Below, in pieces: positions 8,403-16,778 of a stretch of 25,400 nucleotides of DNA. The stretch is taken from the NCBI GenBank assembly GCA_937892225.1, contig CALAUH010000059.1:1-25400 (forward strand). The letters are read 5' to 3'. The notes under the pieces were generated by a model. It made no database searches and had not been told where the DNA came from. It worked only from the letters and a program-made list of their open reading frames with translations. The DNA comes from an uncultured Treponema sp. GTDB lineage: Bacteria > Spirochaetota > Spirochaetia > Treponematales > Treponemataceae. Position 1 is the stretch's first letter. Each line of letters opens with the position of its first letter. Position numbers and translations under genes: made by a program.

Positions 8403-9488
8403 TTATTTCCGTATAATTTCTAAAATTGTATCTAATTCAGCATTTAATCTGATAATTTCATCTCTCTCGATATTTTCTCCTGAAGAATCAAGAGATTCAA
8501 CATATTGTAATAATTTATCTATATATTCATTCGAAAATTTCCGTTCATTTTCAACAACAGCAGGTGCAGTATATTCATTATCATTTTTAATATATTCCTG
8601 TGCATGTAATTCATCTACACCTAATGCGAAAGAAATATAAAAAACTTCTGTATATTTTGAATTTGCAGACACTTTATGAGAAGGCCAGAAAATTTCTACT
8701 GCAGAATTATTATATGATAAGAGTGTATCAAAAGATCTGTATGTTGAAAAATCAGGTTCCCATTTTGCATCATTCAGTGTGGAATAATTTGCCATTGTTA
8801 CATAAGAAGGACTTGTTGCTTCAGCTCCATGAAATAAAAACTGCATGTTTCCCTGAACATTTTTTGAAACGAACCAGCTGTCATTTGTAAAATTATGAAC
8901 AGTTGTTTCATTTTTTACCGGAGTTTTTGATGATAAATAAAAATGATGTCGGTCTGTTTCTCCAAGCACTGTATCAAGAAGTAATTTTAATTCGAAATTT
9001 TCTTTTTTGCTGGAAAGATTTTTTACCGATGCAGATATTTTTACAGTATCAATATTCTGATCATTTTGTACGCTGAAAAAATTAAAATCAACAATTACCA
9101 AAGCAAACTTATCTATGCCATAGGCAATCTGTACACCATCTGTTGTTTTTCTTGCGGCTGTCTTTACAATTGAATCTTCATTTAATTTTATGATTTTCTT
9201 ACCGCATAACAGATAAAAAGATGATGTTATAAATTCATTGGAAGTTGATAAAACCGGTATTGATTTTCCAGATTTATTTACCATTGAAAGATTAAAAGCT
9301 CCGTTTTTAGCTTTTACCTTTATGCGGATTTTACCATAAGTTTCATCAATATTTTTATTCGTATTTTTATCCCAGCCGGCAAAATTTAACTTATCATTTT
9401 TTTCTGTATTTTTTGATTCAGAATAAACCGGAGAAATTAATAAAAGAGAAGCAACAGATAAAATTAACAGTAATTTATTTTTTTTCAT
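8403..9488 (-). CDS. Exported beta-rich protein of unknown function
   Basis: A 361-residue protein with a signal peptide (KKNK, hydrophobic core LLLILSVASLLLIS, likely cut near VYS at ~23). The mature part alternates short beta strands, as in a beta-sandwich; FELKLLLDTVLGETDRHHF (~170) is the most distinctive stretch. A short charged helical tail (~315-361) closes it. There is no lipobox or membrane anchor, so a periplasmic or secreted location is inferred. The ribosome binding site is an unusual run of six G (AGGGGGG) that directly follows the upstream stop codon, 9 nt before the ATG. It is tightly linked to the TPR genes on both sides, so the three probably act together. Confidence 0.7.
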   Translation of the reverse strand: MKKNKLLLILSVASLLLISPVYSESKNTEKNDKLNFAGWDKNTNKNIDETYGKIRIKVKAKNGAFNLSMVNKSGKSIPVLSTSNEFITSSFYLLCGKKIIKLNEDSIVKTAARKTTDGVQIAYGIDKFALVIVDFNFFSVQNDQNIDTVKISASVKNLSSKKENFELKLLLDTVLGETDRHHFYLSSKTPVKNETTVHNFTNDSWFVSKNVQGNMQFLFHGAEATSPSYVTMANYSTLNDAKWEPDFSTYRSFDTLLSYNNSAVEIFWPSHKVSANSKYTEVFYISFALGVDELHAQEYIKNDNEYTAPAVVENERKFSNEYIDKLLQYVESLDSSGENIERDEIIRLNAELDTILEIIRK

Positions 9489-9497
9489 AACGCCCCC

Positions 9498-10391
9498 CTA
9501 TTCTTCATCCAGAATATTTCTGATTTTTTTTACTTTTTCTTTTAATTCTTTTACTTCTTTTGCGTAATTCTTTTTTACATCAAGAGCATCGTTTTCATTT
9601 TCTGTTTTAATTTTTAATTCCTGACTTTCTTTTTCACGTTCAAGAATGTAAATTTCTTTTTCAAGTTCTTTAAGCTGCTCTTCTAATTCTTTATTTTTTT
9701 GTAAGGCTTCACTAAACGCTTCATCATCACCTTGAACTGATTCAAGATTTTTCAACTGATTTTCATATTCCTGTTTTGCCTTAGCATATTCATCTTCTGT
9801 TTGAGAAAGTAAATAAAGAAGCTTTTCTTCACGAAAAAGTAAAGCTATAATTTCAAGACGAAGTTTTGCTGATGCTGATTTTTCATTATCCGGGAAATCT
9901 TGAATTATCTGTTCATACAATTTTTCTGCAGCATCAAGTTTTACATCTGAATAAAGTGACTCTGCAGAATAAAACAAAGCAGACGGATACAATTCACTGT
10001 CTTTATATTCATGACAAAAATCACCTAAAGCTGCAACCGCTCTGTCATATTCATTCTGAAGATAAAGTATTTTTCCTTTAAGGTAAGCAACTCTTTTGTT
10101 ATATAGAGAAGAATTAAATGTACTTAAAAAAACATCACATTCATCAAGGGCATTTTTATAATCACCACTATAAACCATAGCAGTAATTAACATATAAACT
10201 GTATCTGGATTATTATTTTCCGGATATTCCAATGCATCAGATAATAACGTAACGGCAGATTTCCAGTCTCCTTTAAGATACACATTACAAGCTTTCTGTA
10301 ATGAAGAAGAACTTAAATCTGATGAAAAAAGATTTTCAGAAAAGAGTAAAATTAAAACTAAAATAAAACTTTTTTTTAAGATTTTATTCAT
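9498..10391 (-). CDS. Exported TPR protein with C-terminal coiled coil
   Basis: A 297-residue protein with a signal peptide (KKSFILVLILLFSENLFSS). Residues ~30-180 hold TPR-like repeats (KACNVYLKGDWKSAVTLLSDAL; YLQNEYDRAVAALGDFCHEYKDSELYPSALFYSAESLY; AEKLYEQIIQDFPDNEKSASAKLRL) that resemble the CpoB/YbgF or BamD outer-membrane-assembly type. Residues ~195-297 are a long Lys/Glu-rich coiled coil. CpoB has the reverse order, coiled coil first. The start is preceded by AGAGG. It follows rpe by 15 nt and precedes the beta-rich exported gene by 9 nt. No Tol-Pal genes are visible here. Confidence 0.75.
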   Translation of the reverse strand: MNKILKKSFILVLILLFSENLFSSDLSSSSLQKACNVYLKGDWKSAVTLLSDALEYPENNNPDTVYMLITAMVYSGDYKNALDECDVFLSTFNSSLYNKRVAYLKGKILYLQNEYDRAVAALGDFCHEYKDSELYPSALFYSAESLYSDVKLDAAEKLYEQIIQDFPDNEKSASAKLRLEIIALLFREEKLLYLLSQTEDEYAKAKQEYENQLKNLESVQGDDEAFSEALQKNKELEEQLKELEKEIYILEREKESQELKIKTENENDALDVKKNYAKEVKELKEKVKKIRNILDEE

Positions 10392-10406
10392 TCAATCCTC
10401 TGCCCT

Positions 10407-11039
10407 TTAATTATTCCAGTTTAAGCTGCCATTAAAAAAAGAAGAACCTGAAACTACAACATCGACGCCTGCATCTACAACACTCTGTAAAGTTTTTGGA
10501 TTAATTCCACCGTCTACAGAAATTAAATAATCATAATGTTTTTCTTCTTTTATTTTATTCAATTCTTTTACTTTTTCTACACAGGAAGGGATAATTACCT
10601 GACCACCCCATCCAGGATTTACTGTCATAACCAAAACTAAATCTACACATTCAAGAATTTCTTTTAATGCAGAAACTGGAGTTGCAGGACAAATTGCGAT
10701 TCCTGCCTTTTTTCTCTTTTCATGAATCATCTGAATCAATCTGTGTGCATGTGCAGTTGCTTCAAGATGAAAAGTCACCCAGTCTGCACCTGACTGTATA
10801 AATGATTCAATCTGATTTTCAGGATTATTTACCATTAAATGAACATCAAAAGGAAGTTTTGTTAATTTACGTATTGAACTTATAACCGGCTGGCCATAAG
10901 TAATCTGAGGAACAAACTGGCCGTCCATAACATCAATATGAACTGCACCGGCATTTTTTGATTCTATTAATTTTACTGCTTCTTCAAGATTTGAAAAATC
11001 TGCAGACAACAGAGATGGAGCTAAAATCATTTTTTTCAT
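10407..11039 (-). CDS. rpe: Ribulose-phosphate 3-epimerase
   Basis: A 210-residue TIM-barrel enzyme that interconverts ribulose 5-phosphate and xylulose 5-phosphate in the pentose phosphate pathway. The metal and catalytic residues are in place: S9, H34 and D36 (VHIDVMDG), H67 (FDVHLMV) and D176 (SVDGGI), with phosphate-binding NPGWGGQ (141-147). The stretch after GGQ reads VIIPSC where many family members have KFI. The ATG has no Shine-Dalgarno sequence, and a promoter -10 box ends 7 nt before it, so the mRNA may be leaderless. It is the first gene of the long minus-strand block. Confidence 0.95.
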   Translation of the reverse strand: MKKMILAPSLLSADFSNLEEAVKLIESKNAGAVHIDVMDGQFVPQITYGQPVISSIRKLTKLPFDVHLMVNNPENQIESFIQSGADWVTFHLEATAHAHRLIQMIHEKRKKAGIAICPATPVSALKEILECVDLVLVMTVNPGWGGQVIIPSCVEKVKELNKIKEEKHYDYLISVDGGINPKTLQSVVDAGVDVVVSGSSFFNGSLNWNN

Positions 11040-11045
11040 ATATAT

Positions 11046-11074
11046 ATAATAATCGATTTTTTATAAGCTGTCCA
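11046..11074 (-). promoter_or_regulatory. Promoter of rpe, likely leaderless start
   Basis: On the minus strand TGGACA (11069-11074) is followed by 17 nt and TATTAT (11046-11051). Only 6 nt separate the -10 box from the rpe ATG (11037-11039), so transcription should begin at or next to the A of the start codon. Confidence 0.5.
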
Positions 11075-11103
11075 TATTTTTATAGATGATTAAAAAATTT
11101 CAC

Positions 11104-11132
11104 TTGACAGATTTACTTTTTAGGTATATATA
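11104..11132 (+). promoter_or_regulatory. Sigma70-type promoter of the TPR-greA-MBL operon
   Basis: A perfect TTGACA (11104-11109), a 17-nt spacer and TATATA (11127-11132). It is the best match to a vegetative promoter in the window. It gives a leader of about 70 nt before the ATG at 11211. A second candidate (TTGATT 11169-11174, 17 nt, TATATT 11192-11197) would start transcription only ~7 nt before the same ATG. Confidence 0.7.
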
Positions 11133-11210
11133 TTTTGCTTTAAATTTCATAAAATCTCATAATTTTTATTGATTAAAATTTCAATATCTTTTATATTTAA
11201 CTTAAGTGCT

Positions 11211-12143
11211 ATGGAAATTCAGACTGAAAACGGATTAAAAGAAGTACTTAGGCTTCTCGAAGAAGGAAATCCTGTACAAGCTCAAGTTTTAATCGGAGAA
11301 CTCTTCGAAAAAGAACTGGATTGTATAGAATTAACTTATACAAACCGTTGCTGCACATTCTGGATAGACACAAACAAAAGATTAAAGGAACTTACAAACG
11401 AACACGAACTTGCAGATCGTCTTCTTTCCGAATGGAAATCTTTTCAAACATTCCTTAGCAAAGAAAAATTTGTTTATGAACCGGCTTTATTTTCAGTTCA
11501 AAAAGGATTTTTCAAAACAACATTGGAAAAATACATCAAACTTATGGACGAAACCGAACCGTTACGAAAAGCAGAAATCTTACGTAATGCAGGAATCTGT
11601 TACAAAAAGTTAGGTGATTTTGAAAACGCCAGAAACTGTCTTTCAGAGGCTAATTCAGTTTATCCTCACATGGCATCAATACTGGCAGAACTTGCAGACT
11701 GTTATGCACTTTGTGGAGAAGACAAATTCAGTAAAGTACTTTTTAGAGAGGCATTTTTTACTGATCCGGAAAACATAGACCTTTATTACCTTGATTCAGA
11801 GTTAATAAAATGTCTTGTTTCTAAAACTGCAGAAAAAGGATATACAGGCAGAGTTCTACTTCAATGGATACCGGTATACGGTGTTTTACTTGGTATTTTT
11901 AATATAAAACGTGAACTTTCTTCACAGGAGTTCGGCAGATTAAGACAAAATATCTATGCAATGGAAAATGAATATAAAGATCCATCCTGCAAAACAGATA
12001 TTCTTGTACCAAAACTGTTGAACAATTATTTTTGGCTCATTGATCACTATATGCTTAAACATGAAAACATTCAGAAAATCAATGAAGTTTTATTAAAAAT
12101 TAAAATTTTAGATTCGGCGATTTACGATTTATACGTTAAATAG
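11211..12143 (+). CDS. TPR protein encoded upstream of greA
   Basis: A mostly helical protein of 310 residues that I do not recognise by name. TPR-like repeats are visible at about 115-190 (AEILRNAGICYKKLGDFENARNCLSEANSVYP and ILAELADCYALCGEDKFSKVLFREAFFTDPEN). A moderately hydrophobic patch (LLQWIPVYGVLLGIF, about 220-235) is too short and isolated to call a membrane span. I chose the ATG at 11211: the frame stays open back to a TTG at 11169, but that adds an atypical hydrophobic stretch lying inside a promoter candidate. No ribosome binding site is evident. It precedes greA by 44 nt and both share TPR-like character, so a role linked to the GreA N-terminal region is possible but unproven. 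Confidence 0.75.
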   Translation: MEIQTENGLKEVLRLLEEGNPVQAQVLIGELFEKELDCIELTYTNRCCTFWIDTNKRLKELTNEHELADRLLSEWKSFQTFLSKEKFVYEPALFSVQKGFFKTTLEKYIKLMDETEPLRKAEILRNAGICYKKLGDFENARNCLSEANSVYPHMASILAELADCYALCGEDKFSKVLFREAFFTDPENIDLYYLDSELIKCLVSKTAEKGYTGRVLLQWIPVYGVLLGIFNIKRELSSQEFGRLRQNIYAMENEYKDPSCKTDILVPKLLNNYFWLIDHYMLKHENIQKINEVLLKIKILDSAIYDLYVK

Positions 12144-12187
12144 GATAAACGTAAAGAAGGGTTTAATAAATTAACAGGAGCTTTATT

Positions 12188-14887
12188 ATGGCAGAAAATT
12201 TAGTTCAAACAGTACAGGACATGCTCAAGGAAGAAGCTTGGACACGTGCAACAATCAGCAATTATACACAAAATGAATTAAAAGATTTAGCAAATATCGT
12301 TGAACAGGCAAGAAATGAAAATTGTGTTGATGAAATTCTTGAAATTTGTACAGAACATCTTTCTCATACAAAAGACAGTATCATTGCATTATTTTTAAAC
12401 GGAATTTTTTCTTTACAGAGAAATTCAATCGACAACTCTTCTTTAGAAACTCTTGTTGATATTTTCCAGAAAAACCACAAAGAACAGATTGTAAACTACC
12501 TTTGTGAATTCATCCTCGAAGATTATCCTGATAATAAATTTGCCCTTAAAACTCTTGGCGAAACATATTTTGCAGAAGGAAACGATAAAGCCTGGGATAT
12601 TTTTATTCAGCTTACAAAGAAAGATCGTTCTGATTCTGACCATACTAAAATTCTTGCCGAACACTTCGAATCAATTAATGATTTAGACAATGCAAAAGAA
12701 TATTATAAGAAAACTGAATACAGACTTATTAATAACGAAAACTATAACGGTGCAAAAGAAATCTGGTCTAAGCTCGTACAGTTAATGCCAGAAGAAATTG
12801 ATTGTTTCTGGTCTATTTCAAGACGTATTGCAAAACAGTTTGGCGAAATAAAAACAACAACATTAATGCAGGAACTTTATAACTGGTATAAAGATAATGC
12901 AAAATGGGATATTGCAATACAGATTCTTAAACACAATCTCGAAATTGAACCAAAAGACAACTGGGCAAGAAAAGAACTTGTTGACTGCTACAAAAACAAA
13001 TATGCATCACACAGTCATCTTGAAGATTACATCAAATCTTCTAATCTTTCTCAAAGCTACAGAAACGTTTTTGAAGCTATTAATGATTTTGAAAAACACA
13101 TTGCTTTTGATAAAGGAAGCTTTGTTTTCCACAGAAACTGGGGTGTTGGTATTATTAAAAAGCTTGAAAACGAAAATCTTACAATCAACTTTGGTTCAAA
13201 AGCCGGAATTCACGAAATTTCATTAAAAATGGCAGTTACAGCTTTAAAACCTCTTCCAAAAGATCATATCTGGGTTAAAAAAGCTACAACAAAAGATATT
13301 AAAGCTCTTAAAAATGATGTTAAAAAGAATCAGACAGAATGGCTCAAAATTATTATCAAGAGTTTTGACAACCACTGTGATTTCAAACGTATTAAAGCAG
13401 AACTTGTTCCTGCAATTCTTACTCCAGGTGAATGGACATCTTGGAATACATCAGCAAAAAAAGAACTTGATACAAATGCAATTTTTGGTGTAGATCCAAA
13501 TGATATTAACATTTATACAGTTCGTGATCATGAAATAACAATTGAAGAAAAACTTAATAATGAATTCAAAGCACAGAAACAGTTCTTTGCACGTGTTGAT
13601 ATCATTATGAAGTTTATTAATAACGAAGATACAGATACAAACAGCGAAGCATTTACAGAAATGTATGATTATTTCAAAGGATTCCTTAAAAACATTTCTA
13701 AAGTTAATGAACAGACAATTGCTTCTTATCTCGTTGTAAAAAAGATTGGAACAATCGACAAAAACCTTGCATTCCAGATTAAAGAAACATTTGCAGAACT
13801 TTACAGCAGAATCGAAGATGTTAGAGAAACATACGAAAATCTTAAAGATACAAAAAATACATCTCTTAAAGCTGATTTTATCGAATGCATCAAAATGCTT
13901 CCTGACTGGAATAAAGAATATCTTAAATTATTCCCAGAAATTCTTGATCAGAGAATTATCGATGATCTTATTAACAACGGATTTACAAACGACGTACAGA
14001 AATTTGTTCGCGATTGTTATGACTCTTACAGAGATTATAGAGAAACAGTTTTATTCTTCTTTAAGAACTGTCAGAAAATGGATTGGTACGAAGGTGCAAA
14101 TGTTCCATACGAAAAACAGCTTATTACTCTTATAAACATCATTGAACTTGCAAACAGAGAAATCAACAATCATGTAAATTCTACAGAAAACAAAAAAATC
14201 ATTAATAATGCTTCTGCCCTTCTCTTCTCTAAGGAAGCTGTTTTTGATTATATGTTCAAAAATGATGAAAATACTGTAAAGAAGATTTATACACTTATTG
14301 ATGATAATGCCGGTATTGATCTTACATATAAAGCACAAACTCGTAACAAGATTTTGGAAAAATATCCAGAATTCAAGTTCCGCGTATCAGAAGAAAAATC
14401 TCAGCAGCCTAAAGGTATGATTGTAACTGCTAAAAAACTTACAGAAAAGAAAGCTGAAGCAGAACAGATTCAGAATGTTGAAATTCCACGCAATGCAAAC
14501 GATGTTGCAGAAGCAAAGGCAAAGGGAGACTTGAAAGAAAACCAGGAATACAAAGCTGCAAAAGAAGAACAGCATTTCCTCGGTCTTAGACTCGCTAAAC
14601 TTCAGGAAGAACTTAACCGTGCAGTTGTATTTGACCCAACAACAGTTACAACAGCACTTGTATCTTTCGGTACAGTAGTTACATTACACAACAATGACAC
14701 AAATAAAGATGAAGTTTACACAATTCTTGGACCATGGGAATCTGATCCAGAAAACAATGTAATTTCTTATATGTCTCCATTTGGTAACGAAATTATTGAT
14801 AGAAAACTTGGTGAAGATATTAAAAATACAGTTAATGGTCGTGCATTCAACTATACTGTAAAAGATATTAAAAAGGCAGACATCTAA
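12188..14887 (+). CDS. greA: GreA-type transcription elongation factor with ~740-residue N-terminal extension
   Basis: An 899-residue protein; typical GreA is ~158. The C-terminal ~155 residues are a full GreA: a coiled-coil hairpin with the tip GDLKENQEY (780-788), where D781 and E784 match the acidic pair that places Mg2+ in the polymerase secondary channel for RNA cleavage, then the FKBP-like domain (VVTLHNNDTNKDEVYTILG, MSPFGNEIIDRKLGED). The N-terminal part is helical and repeat-like (residues 1-300). A small beta module at ~305-360 (GSFVFHRNWGVGIIKKLE) resembles CarD/Mfd-type polymerase-binding Tudor modules. A second helical block (~365-700) precedes GreA. The ribosome binding site AGGAG (12176-12180) is 7 nt from the ATG. 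The layout matches the long GreA I recall from T. pallidum. I infer an elongation factor with extra contacts to RNA polymerase or ribosome. Confidence 0.92.
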   Translation: MAENLVQTVQDMLKEEAWTRATISNYTQNELKDLANIVEQARNENCVDEILEICTEHLSHTKDSIIALFLNGIFSLQRNSIDNSSLETLVDIFQKNHKEQIVNYLCEFILEDYPDNKFALKTLGETYFAEGNDKAWDIFIQLTKKDRSDSDHTKILAEHFESINDLDNAKEYYKKTEYRLINNENYNGAKEIWSKLVQLMPEEIDCFWSISRRIAKQFGEIKTTTLMQELYNWYKDNAKWDIAIQILKHNLEIEPKDNWARKELVDCYKNKYASHSHLEDYIKSSNLSQSYRNVFEAINDFEKHIAFDKGSFVFHRNWGVGIIKKLENENLTINFGSKAGIHEISLKMAVTALKPLPKDHIWVKKATTKDIKALKNDVKKNQTEWLKIIIKSFDNHCDFKRIKAELVPAILTPGEWTSWNTSAKKELDTNAIFGVDPNDINIYTVRDHEITIEEKLNNEFKAQKQFFARVDIIMKFINNEDTDTNSEAFTEMYDYFKGFLKNISKVNEQTIASYLVVKKIGTIDKNLAFQIKETFAELYSRIEDVRETYENLKDTKNTSLKADFIECIKMLPDWNKEYLKLFPEILDQRIIDDLINNGFTNDVQKFVRDCYDSYRDYRETVLFFFKNCQKMDWYEGANVPYEKQLITLINIIELANREINNHVNSTENKKIINNASALLFSKEAVFDYMFKNDENTVKKIYTLIDDNAGIDLTYKAQTRNKILEKYPEFKFRVSEEKSQQPKGMIVTAKKLTEKKAEAEQIQNVEIPRNANDVAEAKAKGDLKENQEYKAAKEEQHFLGLRLAKLQEELNRAVVFDPTTVTTALVSFGTVVTLHNNDTNKDEVYTILGPWESDPENNVISYMSPFGNEIIDRKLGEDIKNTVNGRAFNYTVKDIKKADI

Positions 14888-14894
14888 TTCATTG

Positions 14895-15842
14895 ATGGAA
14901 ACAAAACTACAAAAATTAATCCAGGGAGTATATTTACTTCCTGGTACAACAAATATTGGCGTCATAATCGATAAAGAAGACTCTGAAAATACAGTTTATC
15001 TTGTAGATTCTGGCGCCAGTTTTTCTAACGGCAGATATGTGTTACAAACCTTATCTGCTTTTTTTTCTGAAAAAAATCAAACTTTCACAATTAAAGCAAT
15101 AATCAACACACATTCACATGCCGACCATTTTGGTGCAAACGATTATATACAGAAAAATACATCATGTGAAATCTGGACTTGTAAAACAGAAAGTTATGAT
15201 ATGAATTATCCGCCTGAACTTTCAACAATTCTCTGGGGAGCCTACCCTCCTGCACTTTTCAGAAACGAATTTTATAATCCAAAACCTTCTGTCTGTAATC
15301 GTTATTTATCAGAAGAAGACAAAATAATATTAGACAACAACAGAGAAATTTCTTTTTTAAGTTTACCTGGCCATTGTAAAGATTTACTTGGAGTTTTAAT
15401 TCAAGACAATTCTAAAAATAAAAAAGTACTTTTTGCTTCAGATGCAATTTTCCCTGCAACAGAAATCATACGGTATTGGGTACCATATATTTTTCAAACA
15501 GACTTTTTTCTTGAATCACTAAAAAAGATTTGTTCAATAAATAATTTAAAACTTTGTGTTCCGGGACACGGCCCTGTGATTAAAAACTGCGTTCCTGAAA
15601 CAGCTGAATTAAACGAAATTGCAGTTATTTCAACAAAACAATGTATTTTAAAACTTCTTAAAAAATCAGAACTTACAACTGAACAAATCATAAAAAAAAC
15701 CGCTGATAAAATGAATATCAAATTATCAAACGGTTTATATATTTTATTTTCTTCAACTATTTTATCTTATCTTTCAGTTTTATCTGATGATGGAAAAATA
15801 ACTTTTGAAGTTATTAACAACGAGCTGGTCTGGCATCTTTAA
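14895..15842 (+). CDS. MBL-fold metallo-hydrolase
   Basis: A 315-residue metallo-beta-lactamase-fold protein with the full di-metal set: THSHADH (H73, H75, D77, H78), H160 in LPGHCKD, D183 in FASDAIF and H225 in VPGHGP. The substrate is not evident; such enzymes cover glyoxalase II, thioesterase and lactonase activities. The C-terminal ~75 residues are helical (KKSELTTEQIIKKTADKM) and look like a small winged-helix add-on, as in LACTB2-type hydrolases. The start is the ATG at 14895; the TTG one codon earlier is less likely. It begins 7 nt after the greA stop without a ribosome binding site, so reinitiation from greA is likely. Its last 29 nt overlap the 3' end of deoC on the opposite strand. 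Confidence 0.88.
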   Translation: METKLQKLIQGVYLLPGTTNIGVIIDKEDSENTVYLVDSGASFSNGRYVLQTLSAFFSEKNQTFTIKAIINTHSHADHFGANDYIQKNTSCEIWTCKTESYDMNYPPELSTILWGAYPPALFRNEFYNPKPSVCNRYLSEEDKIILDNNREISFLSLPGHCKDLLGVLIQDNSKNKKVLFASDAIFPATEIIRYWVPYIFQTDFFLESLKKICSINNLKLCVPGHGPVIKNCVPETAELNEIAVISTKQCILKLLKKSELTTEQIIKKTADKMNIKLSNGLYILFSSTILSYLSVLSDDGKITFEVINNELVWHL

Positions 15843-16563
15843 TTTCCAGCGATTCGTCCCATGTACTTAAAATCTTTATTCCACTGGAAGTACCAATTCT
15901 ATCAGCTCCTGCTTCTAACATCGCAACAACCATGTTTACAGTTCTAATTCCTCCGGAAGCTTTTACACCCATTTCAGGACCGACAGTATCACGCATCAAT
16001 TTTACATGATGAGCACTAGCACCATTTGGTAATAATTCACCGTTCAATCCTTTTGGAGAAGCAAAGCCTGTAGAAGTTTTTACAAAATCCGCACCTGCTT
16101 TTTTAGCAAGAAGACAGCTGTCAACAATAGCTTTATCATCTAAAAGACAAGTTTCTAAGATAACTTTAACAATTATCTTTTTATTAAATTTTTCTCCTGC
16201 TTTTTTAGATTCTTTAACAACACTTGCAATATCACTTCCGGCTACAGAAAAACGACCGTCTTTTACAGCACCAATATTTAAAACCATATCAATTTCATCT
16301 GCACCGTTAGCAATTGCATCTTTAGCTTCTGCAACTTTTGCTTTTGTTGAACAAGCACCTAACGGAAAACCGACAACAGTACATACTTTAACGCCAGAAT
16401 CTTTTAATGCACTTGAAGCAAATGGCACATAATAAGAATTAACACATACAGATGCAAAATGATTTGTTTTTGCTTCTAAACATAACTGATTAATTTCATC
16501 AATACCAGCTTCCGGCTTTAATAATGTGTGATCAAAATAAGAAGAAATTTCTAATTTATTCAT
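15814..16563 (-). CDS. deoC: Deoxyribose-phosphate aldolase
   Basis: A 249-residue class I aldolase that splits 2-deoxyribose 5-phosphate into glyceraldehyde 3-phosphate and acetaldehyde in deoxynucleoside salvage. Catalytic residues are visible: D92 (DEIDMVLN), Schiff-base lysine K162 (FVKTSTGF) and K201 (VKASGGI). FDHTLLKP near the N-terminus is also diagnostic. No other deo gene is adjacent. The ATG has no ribosome binding site and a TATACT box lies 6 nt upstream. The 3' end overlaps the MBL gene by 29 nt in convergent orientation, with no terminator hairpin visible between them. Confidence 0.96.
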   Translation of the reverse strand: MNKLEISSYFDHTLLKPEAGIDEINQLCLEAKTNHFASVCVNSYYVPFASSALKDSGVKVCTVVGFPLGACSTKAKVAEAKDAIANGADEIDMVLNIGAVKDGRFSVAGSDIASVVKESKKAGEKFNKKIIVKVILETCLLDDKAIVDSCLLAKKAGADFVKTSTGFASPKGLNGELLPNGASAHHVKLMRDTVGPEMGVKASGGIRTVNMVVAMLEAGADRIGTSSGIKILSTWDESLEIKDARPARC

Positions 16564-16569
16564 AAAAAA

Positions 16570-16598
16570 AGTATAAACAAAAAAATCGTTTAAATCCA
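16570..16598 (-). promoter_or_regulatory. Promoter of deoC, likely leaderless start
   Basis: On the minus strand TATACT (16570-16575) lies 6 nt before the deoC ATG. The best -35 at 17 nt is TGGATT (16593-16598), a weak match, so an activator may be needed. Transcription should begin at or next to the start codon. Confidence 0.4.
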
Positions 16599-16655
16599 GT
16601 TTTTTTATCGCAGATTAGGGAACAAGGATAAATCAATTTATATGCTATTTTTCAT

Positions 16656-16684
16656 TTGCATAATATACTTTTATGTAGTATTAT
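16656..16684 (+). promoter_or_regulatory. Promoter candidate for the ferredoxin gene
   Basis: TTGCAT (16656-16661), a 17-nt spacer and TATTAT (16679-16684), facing the ferredoxin ATG at 16779. This would give a leader of about 90 nt. A TATAAA at about 16740 is an alternative without a clear -35. The rest of the 215-nt divergent gap shows nothing I can name. Confidence 0.4.
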
Positions 16685-16778
16685 CAATTAGTATATTTAT
16701 GATAAAAATAATCTGTAACTTTTTACTGGTTGTTTTCTTATAAATATAGAAATTATTAACCTCTTACAGGAGAATATA

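Noticed and set aside
11169..11210. TTG start for the TPR gene before greA
   Set aside because: No ribosome binding site, and the codons overlap a promoter candidate. The ATG at 11211 gives a normal soluble N-terminus.
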